A stretch of 64,000 nt of DNA from Parapedobacter sp051400755 (GTDB taxonomy: Bacteria; Bacteroidota; Bacteroidia; Sphingobacteriales; Sphingobacteriaceae), in NCBI RefSeq assembly GCF_051400755.1, contig NZ_JBLFFL010000004.1:1-64000 (forward strand), read 5' to 3'. The notes under the pieces are model-generated. The model was not told where the DNA came from, did not search any database, and saw only the letters and a program-made list of their open reading frames with translations. The translations under genes were made by a program, and so were the position numbers. Below are positions 1-5,226 of this stretch, piece after piece (position 1 is the stretch's first letter; every line of letters begins with the position of its first letter).

Positions 1-28
1 GGTGACAGGCTGCGCCTGAATCAAAATA

Positions 29-376
29 GTGTTTAGGAATAGGTTGATCCGGATGACACAGTTCACGTTACACTACCTGTTGCCGACGTTAGGGATATTC
101 CATCGGAACAAGTATAATGCGTATTGCTTAGCAGACGATATCATGGAGCCATACAGGCCCTTTGTAGACCTCATCGTTTACGATATAGTAGCTGAGCGCG
201 TTTCTATTCAAGAACTGGATACCGCACTTAAAACCAGGTTGTTGCTACTACCACAAGTAGACGTAAAGTTTGACGATGCGACCAGTCCGTTGTTAGTCGG
301 CACCTCTCGGACCACTGCTTCTTTGGCCCGATGTTTTGAGGGCGTCTCCCGTAAAATCAACTATCCGACTATCTAG
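29..376 (+). pseudogene. cas1: 5'-truncated cas1 (type II-C CRISPR integrase remnant)
   Basis: From about position 77 the reading frame matches the C-terminal third of type II-C Cas1, the integrase that inserts new spacers: LLPTLGIFHRNKYNAYC, then ADDIMEPYRPFVD, a TTASLARCFEG segment and the terminal RKINYP. Family members have about 300 residues; only about 100 remain. The residues before LLPTLG do not resemble Cas1, and the same frame has a TGA at 17-19, so the break is a real junction and not an effect of the window edge. Another frame is open from base 1 and stops at 34-36 and may belong to an inserted element. Cas2 follows 15 bp downstream. Without the N-terminal dimerisation part and most of the active-site domain, this copy should not support spacer acquisition. 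The fusion start codon (GTG at 29) is formal only. Confidence 0.8.
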
Positions 377-391
377 TTATGCGTCATTATC

Positions 392-724
392 GTGGATCGT
401 TTAAATCAATATCGCATTTTGTGGATTTTAGTCTTTTTTGATTTGCCCACAGAAACCAAAAAAGAACGGGCGGCACATGCACGGTTTCGCAAAGACATCA
501 TGCAAGATGGCTTCACGATGTTCCAATTTTCCATTTATCTGCGTCATTGCAACAGTCGCGAAAATGCGGATGTCCATATCAAACGGGTAAAGCGCTTGTT
601 GCCTGAAAAAGGACATGTTGGCATATTGACCATCACGGATAAACAATTCGGTGATATTGAGCTGTTTATTGGAAAGGAAATTGGAAAGCGACCGGATACA
701 CCACAACAACTTGAATTATTTTAG
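392..724 (+). CDS. cas2: CRISPR-associated endoribonuclease/structural protein Cas2 (type II-C)
   Basis: This 110-residue protein has the features of Bacteroidota type II-C Cas2: an N-terminal WILVFFDLPTETKKER strand with the conserved metal-site Asp, the segment DGFTMFQFSIYLRHC, and a C-terminal QQLELF tail. Cas2 normally dimerises and bridges two Cas1 dimers in the adaptation complex, so an intact Cas2 beside a broken Cas1 has probably lost its partner unless another cas1 exists. The start is GTG at 392, since no in-frame ATG lies upstream after the cas1 stop and the Cas2 homology begins at once. An inverted repeat 20 bp downstream could end the transcript. Confidence 0.93.
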   Translation: MDRLNQYRILWILVFFDLPTETKKERAAHARFRKDIMQDGFTMFQFSIYLRHCNSRENADVHIKRVKRLLPEKGHVGILTITDKQFGDIELFIGKEIGKRPDTPQQLELF

Positions 725-743
725 GCGAGCGTTTCTTATTCAA

Positions 744-768
744 AAAAGTTCTCTTTTTGTGAACTTTT
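744..768. promoter_or_regulatory. Inverted repeat between cas2 and higB (terminator and/or HigA operator)
   Basis: AAAAGTTC (744-751) is followed after 9 nt by its exact complement GAACTTTT (761-768). It lies just downstream of cas2 and immediately upstream of the higB -7 element. It could end the cas transcript, or be the palindrome bound by the HigA antitoxin. The sequence does not decide between these. Confidence 0.5.
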
Positions 769-773
769 ATTCA

Positions 774-781
774 TAACTTTG
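774..781 (+). promoter_or_regulatory. -7 promoter element for higBA
   Basis: TAACTTTG fits the Bacteroidota primary sigma factor -7 consensus TAnnTTTG. It ends 13 bp before the higB ATG, giving a very short leader. This implies the toxin-antitoxin pair is transcribed independently of cas2. Confidence 0.55.
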
Positions 782-794
782 TAATTGCGATGCA

Positions 795-1127
795 ATGCGC
801 ATACATTTGATAAAGCGACAGACCATTGAGCATTTTGTGGCTATGCATGCGAGAAGCAGAACCTCGTTGAGAGATTGGCTGGAAAAAATTAAGTATGCGG
901 ATTGGAAGTCACCAGCGGAAATTAAGCAGACGTTCAAAAGCGCAGACTTGCTTGGCAACGGCAGCAATAGGGTGGTGTTTGATATTGGCGGCAATAATTA
1001 TAGGATGATTTGCAAGTATGTATTCGGTGCAACGCAAATCCACCTGTTTGTATGTTGGCTAGGCACGCATGCCGAATATGATAAGCTGTGTGCAGCCGGA
1101 ATGCAATACACAGCAAACGATTATTAG
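795..1127 (+). CDS. higB: HigB-type mRNA interferase toxin
   Basis: This 110-residue protein belongs to the HigB toxin family, RelE-fold ribonucleases that cleave mRNA. The diagnostic stretches are W-K-S-P-A-E-I-K-Q, NRVVFDIGGNNYRMICKY and IHLFVCWLGTHAEYDKL, at the usual spacing. In this family the toxin gene precedes the antitoxin gene, as here, with the antitoxin starting 15 bp after the stop. Length is normal and nothing suggests inactivation. The placement is unusual: the pair lies between cas2 and the CRISPR array. Confidence 0.9.
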   Translation: MRIHLIKRQTIEHFVAMHARSRTSLRDWLEKIKYADWKSPAEIKQTFKSADLLGNGSNRVVFDIGGNNYRMICKYVFGATQIHLFVCWLGTHAEYDKLCAAGMQYTANDY

Positions 1128-1142
1128 TAAGATTTTAAGATT

Positions 1143-1586
1143 ATGGCTGCATTGAAGTACAGCGTCATTAAAGACAAGGCACAATATGATGCTTATTGCA
1201 AGATATTGGAAGAATTACTAGATAAGAGTTCCACCAATACCGAGGAGGTGGAATTGCTTACCTTATTAATAACACATTACGATACAAAAAACAACAATTT
1301 CAATGAAATGGATCCTATTGAGCTGCTGAAATCGTTCATGAAAGACCATGGATTGAAATCCAAAGACTTAGTCAGTTATCTGGGGATAAGCAAAGGATAC
1401 GTTTCTGATATTTTACATCATAAAAAGGGACTTTCCAAAGAGCTGATACGTAAGCTGGCCAGCCGTTTTAATGTATCCCAAGAAGCGTTTAACAGACCCT
1501 ATAAGCTTTATGTGCCAGAAAATCGACACGTTAAAAGTACTAGGGCGATAAATGCATCCAAAGATACACAGCCGAGGTTAGCATAG
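1143..1586 (+). CDS. higA: HigA-type antitoxin with XRE helix-turn-helix
   Basis: A 147-residue partner of the upstream HigB. Residues about 1-55 form the toxin-binding part seen in HigA proteins of this kind (VELLTLLITHYDTKN, then DPIELLKSFM). Residues about 60-115 hold an XRE-type helix-turn-helix (LKSKDLVSYLGISKGYVSD, then LSKELIRKLASRFNVSQEAF). HigA neutralises HigB and represses the operon. A polar tail of about 25 residues follows and looks disordered. No other gene lies between this stop and the CRISPR leader. Confidence 0.9.
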   Translation: MAALKYSVIKDKAQYDAYCKILEELLDKSSTNTEEVELLTLLITHYDTKNNNFNEMDPIELLKSFMKDHGLKSKDLVSYLGISKGYVSDILHHKKGLSKELIRKLASRFNVSQEAFNRPYKLYVPENRHVKSTRAINASKDTQPRLA

Positions 1587-1783
1587 TGGAACCCTACCCC
1601 TATTCAAAAAATCCTAAAATTTTTTCTCAACACAGTATTGTGTAACAAAAAGGCAACCGTATCTTACGAATAGAATGCGTAAAATTGATCAACCAATAAA
1701 AAATCCAAGCTTTGTTAGCTTGGATTTTTTATTTCTAATTTTTGAATTAATTTACTGATTTTCATTGAAATACATGATGGTAT
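1587..1783. other. A+T-rich region preceding the CRISPR array (possible leader)
   Basis: This 197-bp A+T-rich stretch between higA and the first repeat is where a leader would lie if the decayed end of the array (right side) is the old end. It contains a terminator-like hairpin (1701-1727). A short stretch, ATTTACTGAT at about 1749-1758, is complementary to the centre of the repeat. That match is too short to call a tracrRNA anti-repeat. Confidence 0.45.
1701..1735. terminator. Intrinsic terminator after higBA
   Basis: AAATCCAAGC (1701-1710) pairs perfectly with GCTTGGATTT (1718-1727) around a 7-nt loop, followed by TTTATTT. The stem is also preceded by A-rich sequence, so it could work on both strands, separating the higBA transcript from the array. 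Confidence 0.75.
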
Positions 1784-2578
1784 GTTGTGGCTAATATCAG
1801 TAAATCAAAGAATGAAAGCAAATCACAACTGCCCTGCATTTTGCAGCTAATTCTCCAAAGTTGTGGCTAATATCAGTAAATCAAAGAATGAAAGCAAATC
1901 ACAACGCCGGTGCCGTCATCGTTGCGCCGCCATTGGTTGTGGCTAATATCAGTAAATCAAAGAATGAAAGCAAATCACAACGCCCCATCATTTTCCCGCG
2001 GCGCAGGCTCCGTTGTGGCTAATATCAGTAAATCAAAGAATGAAAGCAAATCACAACGGGCTGGGCTGGCTAATAAACATGCCTCGGGTTGTGGCTAATA
2101 TCAGTAAATCAAAGAATGAAAGCAAATCACAACGCTTCCGCTTCATAAACGACACCCGAGCCCGTTGTGGCTAATATCAGTAAATCAAAGAATGAAAGCA
2201 AATCACAACATATGAAACTGCTTTCATTATTCAGCGGGGGTTGTGGCTAATATCAGTAAATCAAAGAATGAAAGCAAATCACAACACCCTCTTAAGCACC
2301 GTTTCGTTCTCGGCTGTTGTGGCTAATATCAGTAAATCAAAGAATGAAAGCAAATCACAACGGGACGTTACCGCGGACGTGCGGGCAATTTGTTGTGGCT
2401 AATATCAGTAAATCAAAGAATGAAAGCAAATCACAACGAGTGCAGCCGACGACACCAAAATTGTGATGTTGTGGCTAATATCAGTAAATCAAAGAATGAA
2501 AGCAAATCACAACAGGTAGGCAGGGAGCAATTTCTCCTGCCAGGTTGTGGCTAATATCAGTAAATCAAAGAATGAAAG
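1784..2578. CRISPR. Type II-C CRISPR array: 10 perfect 46-bp repeats, 10 spacers of 30 bp, broken 11th repeat
   Basis: Repeats start at 1784, 1860, 1936, 2012, 2088, 2164, 2240, 2316, 2392 and 2468, an exact 76-bp period, with no substitution among the ten. Each begins GTTGTGGCTAATATC and ends GCAAATCACAAC, so the termini are inverted (GTTGTG/CACAAC). Length and ends fit Bacteroidota type II-C repeats. Read on the minus strand the repeat starts GTTGTGATTTGCTTTC, which resembles the usual orientation of this repeat class, so crRNAs may be made from the minus strand. The eleventh repeat (2544-2578) keeps only its first 35 bp. Cas9 and tracrRNA are not in the window. Confidence 0.97.
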
Positions 2579-2794
2579 TGGTGTGAAGTCCCTATGGCTA
2601 TTTTGCTGGAACAAGGTAACAAAACTTTCGTGACGCACAGTCAAGAAAGTTCTTGATGGCCGATGAACACAACACGTTCAGAAAAAATTATACGTTTGTG
2701 CCATTTCGAGGCAACCCAGCAAATATGCCATTGACATCTTTTTCAGCAAGCAAAAAAAAGCTTATATTTGTACTTATAGCTTACTCGTCATACA
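2579..2794. other. Noncoding stretch between broken repeat and VapBC-type module
   Basis: No credible gene is seen in these 216 bp. The only recognisable signal is the promoter element at 2763-2770. If the module entered the array as one piece, this is its left flank. No terminal inverted repeat was recognised. Confidence 0.5.
2763..2770 (+). promoter_or_regulatory. -7 promoter element for the VapBC-type module
   Basis: TATATTTG matches the TAnnTTTG consensus and ends 24 bp before the antitoxin ATG. Confidence 0.55.
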
Positions 2795-3007
2795 ATGGAT
2801 AGTTTATTGTTATATAAAAAATTGAACCATTTGCCTGATGCCATGAAGGCCGAGGTTGCAGATTTTATTGAGTTCCTCGAACAAAAGGCTAAGAAAGGAA
2901 AGAAGAAGGGTAATAATCCTGTGCCGAAATTTGGCAGCGCTAAAGGGATGTTTGTAATGCATGATGATTTCGATGAGCCGCTGGAAGATTTCAAAGATTA
3001 CATGTAA
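2795..3007 (+). CDS. VapB-like antitoxin (DUF2281-type)
   Basis: This 70-residue protein has an N-terminal helical part typical of DUF2281/VapB-like antitoxins (LLLYKKLNHLPDAMKAEVADF, then IEFLEQKAKKGKKKG) and an acidic C-terminal toxin-wrapping tail (FGSAKGMFVMHDDFDEPLED, then FKDYM). Such tails block the active site of PIN-domain ribonucleases. Its TAA stop overlaps the ATG of the toxin gene by one base (TAATG), so translation is coupled. The basic linker KKGKKKG between the two halves is typical. Confidence 0.85.
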   Translation: MDSLLLYKKLNHLPDAMKAEVADFIEFLEQKAKKGKKKGNNPVPKFGSAKGMFVMHDDFDEPLEDFKDYM

Positions 3008-3393
3008 TGGTGGGTAATTTATTGGATACCCATGCATTTATCTGGTTTATCAACGGAGACGATGCGTTATCCCCGAAGGCGCTTGAAGTCATTGGAAATC
3101 ATCCCGACACAAATTACGTCAGTATAGCCAGTCTATGGGAAATTGCGGTAAAAATCAGCCTGGGCAAATTAGACATCAAACAACCATTCTCCAAGATTGC
3201 TGATGAAATCGCGAAAAACGGATTTCAGATTCTACCCATTGGCTTTGAAGATGTGTTACAACTTACAGCACTTACTTTTTTCCACAAAGACCCATTCGAT
3301 CGCCTGATCATTGCCCAGGCCATTACCAACAAATTTCAAGTCATCTCAAAAGACCAATACTTCACCGGATATCCGGTTAACGTGATTTGGTAA
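3007..3393 (+). CDS. PIN-domain ribonuclease toxin, VapC family
   Basis: This 128-residue PIN-domain protein carries the expected acidic residues: Asp in LLDTHAFIWF (near residue 7), Glu in SIASLWEIAVK, and Asp residues in HKDPFDRLIIAQA. VapC toxins are Mg-dependent endoribonucleases that mostly cut tRNA or rRNA. The length is normal and the acidic set complete, so it is probably active. It is coupled to the antitoxin just upstream. The pair lies between the broken 11th CRISPR repeat and a repeat fragment at 3527-3541, so it appears to have entered the array. Confidence 0.9.
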   Translation: MVGNLLDTHAFIWFINGDDALSPKALEVIGNHPDTNYVSIASLWEIAVKISLGKLDIKQPFSKIADEIAKNGFQILPIGFEDVLQLTALTFFHKDPFDRLIIAQAITNKFQVISKDQYFTGYPVNVIW

Positions 3394-3526
3394 TGCAGTA
3401 TTCCTGTTTTTCTATTTCCTTCTTTCCGTAGACCACGTACTCATACGCTTTTGCGGAAATATGGACCTGGAACCCAATCGAAGGGAATTCACGAACGCGG
3501 GTGAAAACATCGCCATCACAGTAATA

Positions 3527-3598
3527 AAAGCAAATCACAACCCGAAGAGGTTATTCTCAATATACCCCAAACGTATAACTAATAGCAGTAAACCTCAC
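3527..3598. CRISPR. Detached remnant of the CRISPR array: repeat 3' end, one 30-bp spacer, degenerate repeat
   Basis: AAAGCAAATCACAAC (3527-3541) is identical to the last 15 bp of the repeat. After exactly 30 bp (3542-3571) a degenerate repeat starts in register at 3572: within its first 27 bases 17 agree, including the core CTAATAnCAGTAAAnC. The agreement ends about halfway through, as is common for the last repeat of an array. The first half of the broken repeat is at 2544-2578, and the bases AAAG occur on both sides of the break. The simplest reading is one array split by about 950 bp carrying a toxin-antitoxin pair. Confidence 0.7.
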
Positions 3599-3675
3599 TC
3601 CTACCTCCTCCCATTTTCTATCCAATTTCATCTTTTACTCTATTTATATACATATTTTATTTTGATCTTATTCGG

Positions 3676-3704
3676 AGTTTATTCGATTGTTAACCGAATA
3701 AACT
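3676..3704. repeat. Perfect 10-bp inverted repeat upstream of the DUF6266 gene
   Basis: AGTTTATTCG (3676-3685) and CGAATAAACT (3695-3704) are exact complements around a 9-nt loop. An overlapping alternative pairs TTATTCGG (3668-3675) with CCGAATAA (3694-3701). No T-run follows, so an operator or element end is as likely as a terminator. It lies 80 bp before the next gene. Confidence 0.6.
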
Positions 3705-3783
3705 AAAAGTATAATTAAATATATTTTTAAAATTATAGAAAATTATAGATAAATTTGGATAGGGAATAAACACTGACATAACT

Positions 3784-4467
3784 ATGGGTAAACTATCTGA
3801 AGGTATAAACGGACCGGTATCAGGCACGGTGGGAGGCTTAGTTTTCTACCAGGTGGGCAAACAGACGCGTGTGCGTTCATTGCCCCGGCGGAACAAGAAA
3901 AAACGCAAACCTACCCCATTGCAGGCATTGCAGCGGGAGAAATTTGCAGTGATGCAGCGTTGGATGAAGCCGATGAAAGGGATATTCCGCATTGGTTTTG
4001 GTGACCCGGACTCGCCGCGCAGCGGCCATAATGCGGCCATGTCGTACAACATGAACCATGCGATTGTCTATAACGAGGAGAAATATGAAGTAAACCCGCA
4101 GGCGTTCAAATTCAGCCATGGACCGCTTTCGCCGCCTGTGAATGTCTCCGCCCGGCAAACGGATGGGGGTTTGCGGTTCACCTGGGAGCAACCGGCTGAC
4201 CAATTGTCTGGTTGGATACGCACCATCCTGCTGGTACATAACCCTGATCCTGAGCGGGGGAACAGCTGGCTACGCATTTATGGGGCCGATGCAAGCAAAC
4301 GGGAAGATACCTTGGACCTCAGGACGTTTGGTTTCCACACCGGAGATACTTGCCATGCCTACATGGCGTTCATCAAACAGGATGATGGACAGGTATCCGA
4401 CAGTGTATACGCAGGGGCCATTGTGATGGAAAAAACGGATGTTACAGCAGCATCGCCTTCAGGATAG
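3784..4467 (+). CDS. DUF6266 family protein
   Basis: This 227-residue protein begins MGKLSEGINGPVSGTVGGLV, the hallmark opening of DUF6266 proteins, a Bacteroidota family of unknown function usually found as single genes. A strongly basic segment follows (RVRSLPRRNKKKRKPTP), then a region with many aromatics and a Pro-rich hinge (GPLSPPVNVSARQ) leading into what looks like a beta-sandwich domain (residues about 115-215). No signal peptide or membrane segment is visible. Its 3' end overlaps the convergent GLPGLI gene by 26 bp. The function is unknown. Confidence 0.85.
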   Translation: MGKLSEGINGPVSGTVGGLVFYQVGKQTRVRSLPRRNKKKRKPTPLQALQREKFAVMQRWMKPMKGIFRIGFGDPDSPRSGHNAAMSYNMNHAIVYNEEKYEVNPQAFKFSHGPLSPPVNVSARQTDGGLRFTWEQPADQLSGWIRTILLVHNPDPERGNSWLRIYGADASKREDTLDLRTFGFHTGDTCHAYMAFIKQDDGQVSDSVYAGAIVMEKTDVTAASPSG

Positions 4468-5221
4468 GTTTCGCATAGTCGCCCCAGTCTTTCAAGCTGC
4501 CCTCCAGCTCTTCACGCAGCTCGCGGTAGCTGACGGCCTTCCCTTTTTTGGGAACTTCCAGCTCCTTCGCTGATACCGCCCGCTCTTCTACTTTGGTCGC
4601 GAAATATGTCATGTTTTCATACGGGAAGGCCACACCCAGGATCATGCCGGGCAGTCCGGTAAACGACTCGGGCCCACCAGTAACCGGAATTTGGTCGGTG
4701 TAAAAGGCAACGACATAAATGGAATCGAGCACCAGCGCGTTGGCCCGGCGGCATTCGTAACCCGCAATCTCGCGCGTCTCATTGGTAAACCGCCATTGGA
4801 TACGCCGTGTACTGTCGGTAACAATGAAGGTCTCTTCATAGACACTTTTCTGGCTGACACTTTGCCCGGCAACCAAGTCGGTAAATATGACATTGCCGAG
4901 GTCGATGGAAGGGTCATTGCCAAAAAAACCGGTGGAAGCGGTGGCTTCGGCCGCTGGCCAAAACCGGGTCTTGGTAGCGTCAAATGCCAGGTTATACTTA
5001 AACGCCTTGAATTGCGGATTGGTCTTCTGGTATTGCTCAAATGCTTGTTGCATAAACGAGTTATCCCTTATCCGGGCCTTGATCTTGGCGTACATGTTTA
5101 CGCGTTTTTCAAATTCGATCACACCGCTTTCTACGAAATGGGCGTACTGGGCCATCGCTGATTGGGAGGCTACTACTAGCGCGATTAAACAGGATAGGCG
5201 GTATAAAAATTTTATCTTCAT
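4442..5221 (-). CDS. GLPGLI family protein (secreted/periplasmic)
   Basis: This 259-residue protein has an N-terminal signal peptide (LSCLIALVVASQSAMAQ) and the family signature GLPGMILG within SFTGLPGMILGVAFPYENM. The Y-E-C-R-R-A segment and the IQWRFTNETREIAGYEC stretch are also typical. GLPGLI proteins are Bacteroidota-specific, of unknown function, and usually encoded beside a TonB-linked outer-membrane barrel, as here: the barrel gene lies immediately upstream on the same strand with a 5-bp gap. The two probably form one operon and one outer-membrane assembly; a role in export or metal handling is speculation. A shortened C-terminus (ILKAMLL) overlaps the DUF6266 gene. Confidence 0.9.
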   Translation of the reverse strand: MKIKFLYRLSCLIALVVASQSAMAQYAHFVESGVIEFEKRVNMYAKIKARIRDNSFMQQAFEQYQKTNPQFKAFKYNLAFDATKTRFWPAAEATASTGFFGNDPSIDLGNVIFTDLVAGQSVSQKSVYEETFIVTDSTRRIQWRFTNETREIAGYECRRANALVLDSIYVVAFYTDQIPVTGGPESFTGLPGMILGVAFPYENMTYFATKVEERAVSAKELEVPKKGKAVSYRELREELEGSLKDWGDYAKPILKAMLL

Positions 5222-5226
5222 GGTTG

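Larger units (their letters stand above)
3394..3783. other. 390-bp gap: array remnant, inverted repeat, no gene
   Basis: The gap holds the CRISPR remnant (3527-3598) and an inverted repeat (3676-3704). An 81-codon frame at 3461-3706 crosses the repeat remnant and low-complexity A+T sequence and has no recognisable protein character. The last 100 bp are very A+T-rich and probably hold the promoter of the next gene. Confidence 0.5.

Noticed and set aside
1749..1758. ATTTACTGAT in the leader as a tracrRNA anti-repeat
   Set aside because: Only 10 bp complementary to the repeat centre, with no room for a tail before the array.
1910..2098. 62-codon frame inside the CRISPR array
   Set aside because: It is made of repeats and spacers; no protein character.
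3500..3617. tracrRNA with anti-repeat AAAGCAAATCACAAC and a nexus-like hairpin (GAGGTTATTCTC)
   Set aside because: A decayed repeat exactly one spacer length downstream, in register, is better explained by an array remnant; no terminator follows. It cannot be excluded without RNA data.
3461..3706. 81-codon frame downstream of vapC
   Set aside because: Runs through the array remnant and A+T-rich DNA; no recognisable domain or start signal.
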